The notes beneath the pieces are model-generated. The model made no database searches. It was not told the DNA's origin and worked only from the letters and a program-made list of their open reading frames with translations. A DNA stretch of 64,000 bases from JACVRW01 sp963803245 (lineage in GTDB: Bacteria; Actinomycetota; Thermoleophilia; Solirubrobacterales; Thermoleophilaceae). Shown piece after piece: positions 52,932-62,184 of the stretch. The first letter of the stretch is position 1, and each line of letters opens with the position of its first letter. The stretch is from the NCBI GenBank assembly GCA_963803245.1, contig CAWDLI010000015.1:124001-188000 (forward strand), given 5' to 3'. The position numbers and the translations under genes are program-made.

Positions 52932-54524
52932 GTGGACCGGCTCGTCAGCGCCTATCACGAGGACCAGCCCGACCCGTCGGTGGACGAGCAGCGTGTGTCG
53001 TTCGGCACGTCGGGACATCGCGGGACGTCCACGGCGCGCACGTTCAACGAGGCCCACGTGCTCGCGATCAGCGAGGCGGTCTGCCGCTACCGGGACGCAC
53101 AGGGGATCGACGGGCCGCTGTTCCTCGGCCGCGACACGCACCTGCTTTCGGAGCCGGCCTTCCGCTCGATCGTCGAGGTGCTCGGCGCCCATGGCGTGGA
53201 CGTGATGATCGACGCCGGCGACGGCTTCACGCCCACGCCCGCCATCTCGCACGCGATCCTCACCCACAACCGCGGGAGCGGGAGGCGCCTGGCCGACGGC
53301 ATCGTCGTCACGCCGTCGCACAACCCGCCCGAGGACGGCGGCTTCAAGTACAACCCGCCGCACGGCGGCCCGGCCGACACCGAGGTCACGTCGTGGATCC
53401 AGAACGAGGCGAACGGGCTGCTGGACGCGGGGCTCGAGGGAGTCAGGCGCACGCCGTTCGAGCAGGCGGTCGACGGGCCCACGGTGCACCGCCACGACTA
53501 CATCTCCGCCTACGTGGACGACCTACCCGCGGTCGTGGACCTCGACGCGATCCGCGACAGCGGGCTGCGGCTGGGAGTGGACCCACTGGGCGGTTCGAGC
53601 GTCGCGTTCTGGAGTGCCGTGGCCGAGCGCCACGGCCTGGATCTGACGATCGTGAACGACGCGGTCGACCCCACCTTCGGGTTCGTGCCCGTCGACTGGG
53701 ACGGCAGGATCCGCATGGACTGCTCCTCGCCGTACGCGATGGCGCGCCTCACCGACCTCAAGGATCGCTTCGACGTCGCGTTCGCGAACGACCCCGACGC
53801 CGACCGGCACGGAGTGGTCACGCCGGGCGCGGGCTTGCTCAACCCGAACCACCAGCTCGCCGCCTGCATCGCCTACCTGTTCGGGGGCAACCGCGACTGG
53901 CCGGCGAGCGTGGGCGTCGGCAAGACGCTCGTCAGCAGCAGCATCATCGATCGCGTCGTGGCCGATCTGGACCGCCCGCTGGTCGAGGTGCCGGTCGGGT
54001 TCAAGTGGTTCGTCGAGGGGCTGACCGACGGCTCGATCGGCTTCTGCGGCGAGGAGAGCGCGGGCGCGTCGTTCCTGCGCCGCGACGGCTCGGTGTGGTC
54101 CACCGACAAGGACGGGCTGATCCCGTGCCTGCTGGCGGCCGAGATGAAGGCGCGCGCCGGCACGGATCCCAGCGAGATCTACGCCAGCCTGGCCGCGCGG
54201 TTCGGGGAGCCGGTCTACCGGCGGGTGGACGTCGCCGCCACGCCGAAGCAGAAGGCGGCGCTCGGGCGCCTGTCGCCCGAGCAGGTGAGCGCCGGGGAGC
54301 TCGCCGGAGAGCCGATCGTCGACGTGCTCACGGCCGCGCCCGGCAATGGCGCTCCGATCGGCGGGCTGAAGGTCATCGCGGAGAACGGCTGGTTCGCCGC
54401 CCGGCCGTCCGGCACGGAGGACGTCTACAAGACCTACGCCGAGAGCTTCCTCGGCACAGAGCACCTCGAGCGCATCCTCGGCGAGGCCGAGGGCATCGTC
54501 CAGAACGCGCTCGGCCCCAGCTAG
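52932..54524 (+). CDS. pgm: Phosphoglucomutase (alpha-D-glucose-specific)
   Basis: A 530-residue phosphohexomutase interconverting glucose 1- and 6-phosphate. The N-terminal substrate loop SFGTSGHRGTS, the phosphoserine loop VVTPSHNPPEDGGFKYN (Ser about 133), the magnesium loop DPDADRHGV (about 290), the sugar-ring loop GEESAGASF and the C-terminal phosphate loop RPSGTEDVYK are all in order. The GTG at 52932 is used. The frame is open upstream to about the kinase stop, and a CTG at 52872 would add 20 residues that also look family-like (AGQLPDPSSLIDVDRL), so the start could be earlier. It supplies glucose 1-phosphate for glycogen, trehalose or exopolysaccharide. Confidence 0.95.
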   Translation: MDRLVSAYHEDQPDPSVDEQRVSFGTSGHRGTSTARTFNEAHVLAISEAVCRYRDAQGIDGPLFLGRDTHLLSEPAFRSIVEVLGAHGVDVMIDAGDGFTPTPAISHAILTHNRGSGRRLADGIVVTPSHNPPEDGGFKYNPPHGGPADTEVTSWIQNEANGLLDAGLEGVRRTPFEQAVDGPTVHRHDYISAYVDDLPAVVDLDAIRDSGLRLGVDPLGGSSVAFWSAVAERHGLDLTIVNDAVDPTFGFVPVDWDGRIRMDCSSPYAMARLTDLKDRFDVAFANDPDADRHGVVTPGAGLLNPNHQLAACIAYLFGGNRDWPASVGVGKTLVSSSIIDRVVADLDRPLVEVPVGFKWFVEGLTDGSIGFCGEESAGASFLRRDGSVWSTDKDGLIPCLLAAEMKARAGTDPSEIYASLAARFGEPVYRRVDVAATPKQKAALGRLSPEQVSAGELAGEPIVDVLTAAPGNGAPIGGLKVIAENGWFAARPSGTEDVYKTYAESFLGTEHLERILGEAEGIVQNALGPS

Positions 54525-54542
54525 CGGTTCGTTCCTGCCTTC

Positions 54543-54575
54543 CTGACTAGTGGTTGCTATGCAACCGAAAGTCAG
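54543..54575. terminator. Hairpin between pgm and a kinase gene
   Basis: CTGAC (54543-54547) pairs with GTCAG (54571-54575), and GGTTGC (54552-54557) with GCAACC (54561-54566) around TAT. The two stems are separated by 4-nt internal loops. It starts 18 bp after the pgm stop and could terminate transcription, although no T-tract follows. It could also be an operator for the downstream kinase promoter. Confidence 0.45.
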
Positions 54576-54607
54576 CAAGGTAGACCGGCCGCGGCGGGTC
54601 AGCGGCC

Positions 54608-54613
54608 TATATT
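54608..54613 (+). promoter_or_regulatory. -10 box of the beta-propeller kinase gene
   Basis: TATATT ends six bases before the ATG at 54620. It is the most A/T-rich -10 box seen in the window and predicts a leaderless transcript. Confidence 0.55.
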
Positions 54614-54619
54614 CCCTCG

Positions 54620-56595
54620 ATGGCCGAGGTCTCGATCGGCTCGGTCTTCGCCGGCTACCGGATCGAGGGCGTGGCCGGGGAGGGCGGGATGGGCCGGGTT
54701 TACCGGGCCACTCAGATGCGGCTCAACCGGCCGGTCGCGCTCAAGCTGATCGTGCCGGAGCTGGCCGGCGACCCGGACTTCCGCGCCCGCTTCGAGCGCG
54801 AGTCGCACCTGTCGGCGTCGATCGACCACCCGAACGTGATCCCCGTCTACGAAGCCGGCGAGGCGGACGGGACGGCTGTTCATCGCCATGCGCTGGGTCG
54901 AGGGCACCGACCTGCGCTCGCTCATCGTGAGCGAGGCACGGCTGGACCCGGGCCGCGTGGTCGCGATCGTCGAGCAGGTGGGAGAGGCGCTCGACGCCGC
55001 TCACAGCGGCGGCCTGGTGCACCGCGACGTGAAGCCCGCCAACGTCATGCTCACCGCCACGCACGGCCGGGAGCACGCCTACCTCACCGACTTCGGGCTC
55101 ACCAAGAAGACCGAGGCGACGAAGGCGCTCACGCGGACGGGACACTTCGTGGGCACCCCGGACTACATGTCGCCCGAGCAGATCACGGGTGCGCCCGCCG
55201 ATGCGCGCGCCGACGTCTACGCGCTCGGCTGCCTCATGTACCACGCGCTCACCGGCCGGCCGCCCTACGACCGGGACAGCGAGGTGGCGACGATGTACGC
55301 GCACCTCAACGACCCGCCGCCCAGCGCGGTCGAGACAACTCCCGGCACGCCCGTGGCCCTCGATGCGGTGATCGCGAGGGCGCTCGCGAAGGAGGCCGCC
55401 CGGCGCTACCCGTCCGCGGGCGACCTGGGGCGCGCCTCGCGCGCGGCAATCGGCGGCCCCGACCCGTCGCAGCCCGAGCGCAGCCTGGCCACGGGTCCCG
55501 CCGCGCCGCAGGTCACCGAGATAACTCCGCCGCCACCCCCGCCCCCGGCCACGCCGCCGGAGGCTCCTCCCGGCGAGCGCCCGCGCCGGCGCGCGCTGCC
55601 GCTCGCGCTGGCCGCGCTCGTGGGCCTCGCGGCGGTGGGCGGGCTGCTCGCGGCGAGCGGCGTGCTCTCCGGCGACGGGGAGTCCTCCTCCGAGGACAAC
55701 GGCTCACCGGCCGCCGGCGAATCGCCCGCCGAAACGACACCCAAAGCGGTCGCGACCATCCCGGCCGGCAACGGCCCGGACGGCATCGCCGTGGACGGCA
55801 ACACGGTCTGGGTCTCCAACTCCGTGGGCGACACGCTGACGCGTCTCGACACCAAGACGAACAAGCAGATCGGCGAGCCGGTGCCGGTGGGCCGCAATCC
55901 CGACGGCGTGGCCGTGGCGGACGGAGCGGTGTGGGTGGCCAACACCGACGACGGAACGGTCAACCGCGTCGCGGCCGGCGCGGAGCCCGGCGTCACGGCG
56001 ACCGTTCCGGTCGAGTCCGGACCCGAGAGCCTCTCCATCGGCGGCGCGCTGCTGTGGGTGGCGAACGGCAACAGCGACAGCGTGAGCCGCATCGACCGCG
56101 CCTCGGCCACCAGCGCCGGCTCCCCGGTCGGCGTGGGGAACAAGCCGATCGGCCTGTTCGCCGGCGAGGAGAACGTCTGGGTGACCAACAGCTTCAGCGG
56201 CACGGTCAGCTCGCATCGACCCCTCGTCGGGCGAGGTCATCGGCGAGCCCGTGCGCGTGGGGAAGAACATCCGCAGCGTGATCGTGGGGCTCGGCTCCGT
56301 GTGGGTCTCGAGCGTCGACGAGGACACGGTCACCCGGCTCGACCCGAGCTCCGGGGCGGTGGTCGGCGAGCCGATCACCGTCGGGGACCGCCCGAAGGAG
56401 ATGGCGGTGGCGGGCGGCTCCATCTGGGTGGTCAACGAGGGCAGCAACTCCGTCAGCCGCATCGACCCGAAGGCCGGCCGGGTGGTCGGCCCGCCGATCG
56501 CGGTGGGCACGCGCCCGGTGGGAATCGCGGCCGGAGCCGGCTCCCTGTGGGTCAGCAACAACGCGAGCGACACGGTCACCCGCATAAATCCCTGA
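54620..56595 (+). CDS. Ser/Thr protein kinase with extracytoplasmic beta-propeller, two frameshifts
   Basis: A receptor kinase readable end to end in three frames. The kinase lobe (glycine loop GEGGMGRVYRA, Lys in VALKLI, HRDVKPANV, TDFGLTKK) is broken by one extra base near 54875, between ADGT and LFIAMRWVEG. A Pro-rich stretch and one membrane helix (LPLALAALVGLAAVGGLLA) follow. The outer part has about seven YncE/Vgb-like blades (GIAVDGNTVWVSNSVGDTLT, VGRNPDGVAVADGAVWVAN, and similar), with a second extra base near 56213. Removing both bases gives exactly 657 residues. The propeller probably senses a ligand outside the cell. Errors in the sequence are likelier than a dead gene. Confidence 0.83.
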
Positions 56596-56600
56596 TGCGG

Positions 56601-56651
56601 GAGTGCCCTGCAAGTTACTCGCGGATAGCGCGACTAACTTGCACCTCACTC
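56601..56651 (-). repeat. 51-nt palindromic repeat, copy B
   Basis: A near-perfect palindrome in the gap between the convergent kinase and GH15 genes. Outer arms GAGTG/CACTC and inner 15-nt arms (TGCAAGTTACTCGCG at 56609-56623 against 56629-56643) pair with one mismatch around the 5-nt loop GATAG. Read on the minus strand it matches 5054-5104 at 42 of 51 positions. In that reading it begins GTG CAA GTT AGT CGC, like the putative DUF559 start, but soon hits TAA. It may also act as a two-way terminator. Confidence 0.75.
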
Positions 56652-56785
56652 GGGCCGGAGCCTGGTTTCGAGCACAGAACGCGCACGAAGGTGACAGGAG
56701 ACGCACGCGTCACCGCACCGCCTCCTCACCCAGCAATCCCAGCCCCGCCTGACCCGGCGCGGCGCCCGCGCGGAGCCGATTGCCT

Positions 56786-58603
56786 CTAAAGCTGTTGATC
56801 GAGGTAGAACGCCGCGTTGATCAGCGCCAGGTGCGTGAACGCCTGGGGGAAGTTCCCGAGCGCCTCGCCGGTCAGGCCGATCTGCTCGGAGTAGAGGCCC
56901 ACGTGGTTGGCGTAGGTGAGCATCTTCTCGAACGCCAGCCGCGCCTCGTCCACGCGACCCGAGCGCGCGAGCGCCTCGACGTACCAGAACGTGCAGATCG
57001 AGAAGGTGCCCTCCTCCCCCTCCAGCCCGTCGGGCGAGGCCTCGACGTTGTAGCGGTACACGAGGCTGTCGCTCACGAGCTCGCGTGACATGGCGTCGAG
57101 GGTCGACAGCCACCGCCTGTCGGTCGGCGCGACGAAGTTCACGAGCGGCATGAGGAGCACCGCCGCGTCGAGGAACTCGCTGTCGTAGTGCTGCACGAAC
57201 GCCTGGCGCTCCTGGTGCCAGCCCCGGGCCATGATCTGGTGGTAGATCTGGTCGCGAGAGCCCTGCCACTTGGAGAGGTCGGCCGGGAGCCCGCGCTCGA
57301 GAGCGATCTTCACCGCCCGCTCGAGTCCCACCCAGGACATGAGCCGCGAGTAGGTGTAGTGCTTGCGCCCGCCGCGCTCCTCCCAGATCCCCTCGTCGGC
57401 CTGGTCCCAGTTGTCGCAGATCCAGTCGATCACGCGACTGAGGTCCACCCACGAGTCGTGGTCGATCGCGGATCCGTGCCGGCTGTAGAAGTAGACGGAG
57501 TCGATCAGCTCGCCGTAGATGTCGAGCTGCAGCTGGTCCGCGGCGCCGTTCCCGATCCGGACCGGCGCGGACCCCTGGTAGCCCTCGAAGTGGTCGAGCT
57601 CCTCCTCCTCGAGCTTCGAGCGGCCGTCGATCCCGTACATGATCTGGAGCGGGCCCTTCCCGCCGGGCCTGGGCTCTCGGAAGCGCTCGCGCATCCAGTC
57701 CATGAACGCCGCGGCCTCCTCGGTGAAGCCAAGTCGCAGGAGGGCGTAGAGGGAGAACGCCGCGTCGCGGATCCACGTGTAGCGGTAGTCCCAGTTGCGG
57801 CCACCGCCGAGCTGCTCGGGCAGGCTCGTGGTGGGCGCCGCGACGATCCCGCCGGTGGGCCGGAAGGTGAGCAGCTTGAGCGTGAGCGCCGAGCGGTGCA
57901 CCACCTCGCGCCAGCGTCCCTGGTAGCGCGACTTCGAGAGCCAGCGGCGCCAGTACTCGATGGTGTTGTCGAACGCCTCGCGCGTCTCGTCCTCCGAGTA
58001 CGGACGCGGCACGTAGTCGTCCTGCACCCGCTCGAGCACGAAGGTCACGCTCTGGCCCGCCGACAGCGTGATCTCGCACGTCACCCCGGTCGCGGTCATC
58101 TTCAGCGGCGTGGCCGACTCAAGCGCCATGGTCATGCCCTCGGAGCGGAACACCACCCCGTTCTCGTGGAACACGATCGTGTGCGGGTCGCGACCGTAGT
58201 CGAAGCGCGGCTCGACCTCGACCCGGAAGGTCAGCTCGCCGCGGACGCCCAGCACCCGGCGGATGAGCCGATGCCGGTAGACGCTCCCGGGCGCCTCGTG
58301 CACCGGCATGAAGTCCTGAACCTCCCCCACGCCGCCGCGGGTGAGGAAGCGGGTGATGAGGACGTTCGTGTCGGGGAAGTAGAGCTGCTTCGGCGTCCAC
58401 CCCTCCGCCGCCGGTGCGATGCGGTAGTAGCCGCCACGCTGCCGGTCGAGGATCGCGCCGAAGACGCTGGGCGAGTCGAAGTGCGGGCAGCAGTACCAGT
58501 CGATCGTGCCGTCGGTGCCCACCAGCGCCGCCGTGTGGAGGTCCCCGATGACCCCGTGCTCGGCGATCGGCAGGTAGCCCGGAAGCCCCGTGTCCTCCGT
58601 CAA
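56786..58603 (-). CDS. Glycoside hydrolase family 15 protein (glucoamylase/trehalase type)
   Basis: A 605-residue protein with an N-terminal beta-sandwich (YLPIAEHGVIGDLHTAALVGTDG, about 9-220) and an (alpha/alpha)6 catalytic barrel. The barrel contains RNWDYRYTWIRDAAFSLYALL (about 269-289), GYQGSAPVRIGNGAADQLQLD, and DEGIWEERGGRKHYTYSRLM, where the glutamates of IWEE and of the C-terminal barrel are expected catalytic residues. Members hydrolyse trehalose or alpha-glucans. The TTG start overlaps the stop of the upstream cyclic-nucleotide-binding gene (TTGA), so the two are translated together. The normal full length argues for an intact enzyme. Confidence 0.9.
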   Translation of the reverse strand: MTEDTGLPGYLPIAEHGVIGDLHTAALVGTDGTIDWYCCPHFDSPSVFGAILDRQRGGYYRIAPAAEGWTPKQLYFPDTNVLITRFLTRGGVGEVQDFMPVHEAPGSVYRHRLIRRVLGVRGELTFRVEVEPRFDYGRDPHTIVFHENGVVFRSEGMTMALESATPLKMTATGVTCEITLSAGQSVTFVLERVQDDYVPRPYSEDETREAFDNTIEYWRRWLSKSRYQGRWREVVHRSALTLKLLTFRPTGGIVAAPTTSLPEQLGGGRNWDYRYTWIRDAAFSLYALLRLGFTEEAAAFMDWMRERFREPRPGGKGPLQIMYGIDGRSKLEEEELDHFEGYQGSAPVRIGNGAADQLQLDIYGELIDSVYFYSRHGSAIDHDSWVDLSRVIDWICDNWDQADEGIWEERGGRKHYTYSRLMSWVGLERAVKIALERGLPADLSKWQGSRDQIYHQIMARGWHQERQAFVQHYDSEFLDAAVLLMPLVNFVAPTDRRWLSTLDAMSRELVSDSLVYRYNVEASPDGLEGEEGTFSICTFWYVEALARSGRVDEARLAFEKMLTYANHVGLYSEQIGLTGEALGNFPQAFTHLALINAAFYLDQQL

Positions 58604-59025
58604 GTGCGCGACTCGGACGCGGTTCTCAACCTGCGGGCCTCGGCCTTCAGGATCCGGTACATCACCTGCGGGTGGGAGAGGAGGAAGTCCTCGAACTCCG
58701 CGCCGGGCACGACCAGGCAGCTGACCGGCGTCCTCGTCACGACCGAGGCGCTCGCCGGCTCGTCCAGCAGGACGGACACCTCACCGAAGAAGCTCCCCTG
58801 TGGCAGGACCCGGCGGTCCTCGTCGTCGATCACGACCGCCACCTCGCCCTCGACGATCAGGTAGACGGCCGACTGGGGGTCGCCCTGGCGGACGATCCAC
58901 TCGCCCTCGCGGAAGGAGACCTGCTCGCAGCCCGCCGCGATCGCCTCGAGCTCGCTCTTCGGCAGATCGACGAAGAGGGCGAGCCGTCCGAGGTTCTCCG
59001 GGAACTCGACGTCGACCGCGTTCAC
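58600..59025 (-). CDS. Cyclic nucleotide-binding domain protein
   Basis: A 141-residue protein that is essentially one cNMP-binding domain: LFVDLPKSELEAIAAGC helix, FREGEWIVRQGDPQSAVYLIVEGEV (beta-roll), and the phosphate-binding cassette FFGEVSVLLDEPASASVV. There is no DNA-binding domain, so it is not a Crp-type regulator by itself; it may bind cAMP or another nucleotide and act on a partner. GTG 59025 is chosen because TACGCT ends six bases upstream. It is coupled to the GH15 gene by a 4-bp overlap, implying nucleotide-linked control of sugar breakdown. Confidence 0.85.
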   Translation of the reverse strand: MNAVDVEFPENLGRLALFVDLPKSELEAIAAGCEQVSFREGEWIVRQGDPQSAVYLIVEGEVAVVIDDEDRRVLPQGSFFGEVSVLLDEPASASVVTRTPVSCLVVPGAEFEDFLLSHPQVMYRILKAEARRLRTASESRT

Positions 59026-59031
59026 GCGCGC

Positions 59032-59037
59032 AGCGTA
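59032..59037 (-). promoter_or_regulatory. -10 box of the cNMP-binding protein / GH15 operon
   Basis: TACGCT on the minus strand ends six bases before the GTG at 59025, predicting a leaderless operon transcript. Confidence 0.45.
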
Positions 59038-59159
59038 ACCGGGGCGACGCATGGACGACGCACACAAGGGGGTCGACCAGGCACGGGAGCCTGAGTTAGA
59101 GTCGCGCCCGTTGCGAACTGAGAAGCCGCGGGAAGCGAGCTTGTGGCAGCGCCTGCGGG

Positions 59160-60644
59160 GTGCTCGGGAGGCCGAGCTCTTTGGCCCACGCGGCAAGCTG
59201 CCCACGCGCGGCGAGCCGGACACGCAGCCGCAACACGGCCCTGCTCGTACTGGCCGGCATCATCGCCGCCGGACTGGCATTGCGGCTGGCCATCCCACGC
59301 GGCATCTGGCTCGACGAGGCCATCAGCATCCACCAGGCCCACCTGTCGCTGCACGACATGTTCGAGAACCTGCAGTACGCCGACCGCCATCCGCCGCTGC
59401 ACCACCTGGCGCTGTGGGTGACGGTGCGCGTGTTCGGCGACGGTGAGCTCGCCGTACGCCTGCCCTCGCTGATCGCGGGCACGCTCGTGATTCCCGCGAT
59501 GTACCTGCTCGGGAAGGAGCTCTACGACCGCCGGACCGGCCTCGTGGCCGCCGCGTTCGGCGCTGCCTCACCGCTGCTGATCTGGTACGCGCAGGAGGCA
59601 CGGATGTACGCCTTCGTCACGCTCTTCGGGCTGCTCGCAGTGCTGACGCAGCTACGGGCGATCCGCGACGGGAGCGTGCTCAACTGGGCGCTCTACATCC
59701 TCGCCACCGCGGCGCTGCTCTGGTCCCACTACTTCGGCCTGCTCCTGATCGGGGTGCAGCAGCTCATCTTCGTGGGCGTCCTCATCCACCGGCGCCGCAC
59801 CGGCGAGCCCTCGCGGCCGCTGCTCCTCGGCTTCGGCTACTCACTGGCCGTCCTTGCGATCCAGCTCGTGCCGCTCATAACGTTCGCCCAGAAGCAGTTC
59901 GACTCCACCGGCGCGGCGCTCGGCTCGCCGAGCGGCACCTACGACGACCTGTCGTTCTACGCGGTCGTGTCGAACATGGCGTGGGCGCTCTGGGGCTACC
60001 ACCCCGACAACATCACGGAGCTGCTCGCCGCGATGTGGCCGCTGTTCCTGCTGCTCTCGCTGCTGCTGCTCGGACGCGGCGGCTCGCGGCAGACCATGAT
60101 CCTCGGCGCGGCCGCCATCGCACCGATCGTCCTCCTGCTGTTCGTGGCGCTCTTCAACCGCGAGCTGTTCGAGGTGCGCTACTTCCTGGTCGCGGTGCCG
60201 CTGCTGCTGCTCCTGGTGGCCCGGCTCGTCACAGGGTGGATACACAAGCCGGAGGCGCGCCTGCTCGCCGCCGGACTCGTGATCCTCACGCTGCTCTTAG
60301 GCCTGGCCGACCAGCAGACCAACGACGGCAACCCGCGGCTGTACGACTTCCGCGGCGCGATCGACGAGGTGGAGGCGTCGGCCGGCCCCAACAGCGTGCT
60401 TCTCTACGAGCCGCCGGACATGCGCTACGTGCTCGAGTACTACGCGCCCGACATCAAGAGTCGGCCCCTGCGCCGGGGCGTCCCCAGGCGCAGCGAGGGC
60501 AGCCCCGTGTTCGTGCTCGCCTCCTTCCAGGACAACCAGCTCTTCTTCAACCGGACGAACAAGGTGGTCGGGCAGATCGACTTCCGCCGGCGCCTCCTCC
60601 AGGAGTTCGAGAAGCCGCAGACCCTGGTATGGGAGTTCCGATGA
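59160..60644 (+). CDS. GT39-family membrane glycosyltransferase
   Basis: A 494-residue integral membrane protein with about ten helices. The first loop carries IWLDEAISI and YADRHPPLHHLAL, the DE and HPP motifs of the PMT/ArnT-like GT39/GT-C superfamily, which uses polyprenyl-phosphate sugars. A soluble C-terminal domain (about 400-494) lies outside. The N-terminal 25 residues look unlike a normal start. The neighbouring frame reads LWQRLRGAREAELFG just before, so a frameshift near 59230 is possible and the true start may be earlier. Its stop overlaps the start of the cellulose-synthase-like gene (ATGA), so they act together in making a surface polysaccharide or glycoprotein. Confidence 0.82.
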   Translation: MLGRPSSLAHAASCPRAASRTRSRNTALLVLAGIIAAGLALRLAIPRGIWLDEAISIHQAHLSLHDMFENLQYADRHPPLHHLALWVTVRVFGDGELAVRLPSLIAGTLVIPAMYLLGKELYDRRTGLVAAAFGAASPLLIWYAQEARMYAFVTLFGLLAVLTQLRAIRDGSVLNWALYILATAALLWSHYFGLLLIGVQQLIFVGVLIHRRRTGEPSRPLLLGFGYSLAVLAIQLVPLITFAQKQFDSTGAALGSPSGTYDDLSFYAVVSNMAWALWGYHPDNITELLAAMWPLFLLLSLLLLGRGGSRQTMILGAAAIAPIVLLLFVALFNRELFEVRYFLVAVPLLLLLVARLVTGWIHKPEARLLAAGLVILTLLLGLADQQTNDGNPRLYDFRGAIDEVEASAGPNSVLLYEPPDMRYVLEYYAPDIKSRPLRRGVPRRSEGSPVFVLASFQDNQLFFNRTNKVVGQIDFRRRLLQEFEKPQTLVWEFR

Positions 60645-62168
60645 GCAGCCGCCCCTGGGACGTTCGCCTGAAGAAGGTCACCTGGGCCCCAGTGCCCGCC
60701 AACGTCAGCGTGCGCAACGCGGGTGCGCATCATGGCCCTCCTCGGGCTGCCGCTGGCCGTCTGGTACTTCGGCTGGCTGCTCAACCCCGACCGCATCGGC
60801 AACCCGATCCTCTACGGCATCCTGATCGCGGCCGAGCTCTTCAACCTCACGCAGGCGTTCGGCTTCTGGTGGACGTGCGCGAACGAGCGGGTGCGGAAGC
60901 CGAAGGCGCCGAGCGAGCGCGTGGCCGTGGACGTATTCGTGCCGGTCTACAAGGAGCCGGTGGACATCGTCGACCTGACCGTGGCGGCCGCCGCGGGTCT
61001 GCGCGGCGCCGAGGTGCGGGTGTGGGTGCTCGACGACGGCAACGACGACGCCATGCGCGACCTCGCCGCCCGCTACGGCGTGGGCTACATCCGCCGCGAC
61101 GAGCACACCGGCGCCAAGGCCGGCAACATCAACAACGCGCTCGCTTTGACCGACGCGCCGTTCATCGCGGTCTTCGACTCGGACCACGTGGCCGACCCGA
61201 CCTTCCTCGAGGCGACCCTCGGGCACATGGAGGACCCCAAGGTCGCGTTCGTGCAGACCCCCCAGTACTACGCGAACACCGAGGGCAACCGCGTCGCCGC
61301 GGCGTCCTGGGCCCAGCAGGCGCTCTTCTTCGGCGCGATCGCCCGCGGCAAGGACGGGCTCGACGCGGTGTTCTGCTGCGGCACCAACGTGCTGTTCCGC
61401 CGCACGGCCTTCGAGAGCGTCGGGCGGCTTCCCCACGAACTCGCTGACCGAGGACTTCGAGCTCTCGATCCACCTCCACGAGAAGGGCTGGAAGTCCGCC
61501 TACCTCCCGGACGTGCTGTCGCGGGGGCTCGGGCCGGAGGACATGGCCGCCTACGTCTCCCAGCAGCAGCGCTGGGCCAGGGGCTGCCTGTCGGGGCTTC
61601 CGCGCGCGCTGCGTGCGCGCCTCCCGTGGCGTCTGAAGCTGCAGTACCTGCTCTCGGCCTCGTACTTCCTGTCGGGGTGGACGGTGCTCATCTACATGAG
61701 CTTCCCCGTGGTGCGGCTGCTCTTCGGGGGGCAGCCCCTGGCCGGCATCGACGCGCCGGAGTTCCTGCTGCACTTCGCGCCCTACTTCGCCATGGCGCTC
61801 ACCACGGCGGCGCTGGCCGGGGCGGGCGCGTACACCTTCGCCGCGTTTGCGCTCGCCGCCGCCAGCTTCTGGATCCACGTGCTGTCCACGATGTTCACCG
61901 TGCTGCGCCGCAAGGGCTCGTTCGTGGTCACCCCGAAGAAGGGCGCGGAGGCCCGCCAGCCGGGGGCGGTGATGCCGGCGCTGGTGGTGCGTCGGCGATC
62001 TTGGTGGCGGTCAGCATCTACGGCCTGATCCAGAACCAGGACGCGGCCACAATCAACAACGTGTCCTTCGCTGCCTTCCACGTGTCGGTTCTGATGACCG
62101 GGTGCTGGCCGGCGCTCGCGAAACCCCGGCCCGCGCCCCCGCGGCCCGGACCCGCGGCGATGAGGTGA
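60641..62168 (+). pseudogene. Cellulose-synthase-like GT2 glycosyltransferase, three frameshifts
   Basis: A BcsA-like processive family 2 glycosyltransferase. Start ATG 60641 gives SSRPWDVRLKKVTWAPVP. After an extra base near 60715 the protein runs on with membrane helices and the catalytic motifs VLDDGNDD (first Asp) and FDSDHVADP (DxD). A second extra base near 61422 precedes NSLTEDFELSIHLHEKG (TED), then QQQRWARG (QxxRW) and several membrane helices. One missing base near 61987 precedes the last helices. Correcting the three indels gives exactly 508 residues. It would polymerise a beta-linked glycan. No BcsB or PilZ domain is visible here. The indels are probably sequence errors. Confidence 0.8.
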
Positions 62169-62184
62169 TGGCCTGATCCGCCCG

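Noticed and set aside
56601..56651. Relic start of a second DUF559 gene
   Set aside because: The match stops at the end of the palindrome, and the reading frame ends in TAA after nine codons; a palindromic repeat is the simpler description, though a relic is not excluded.
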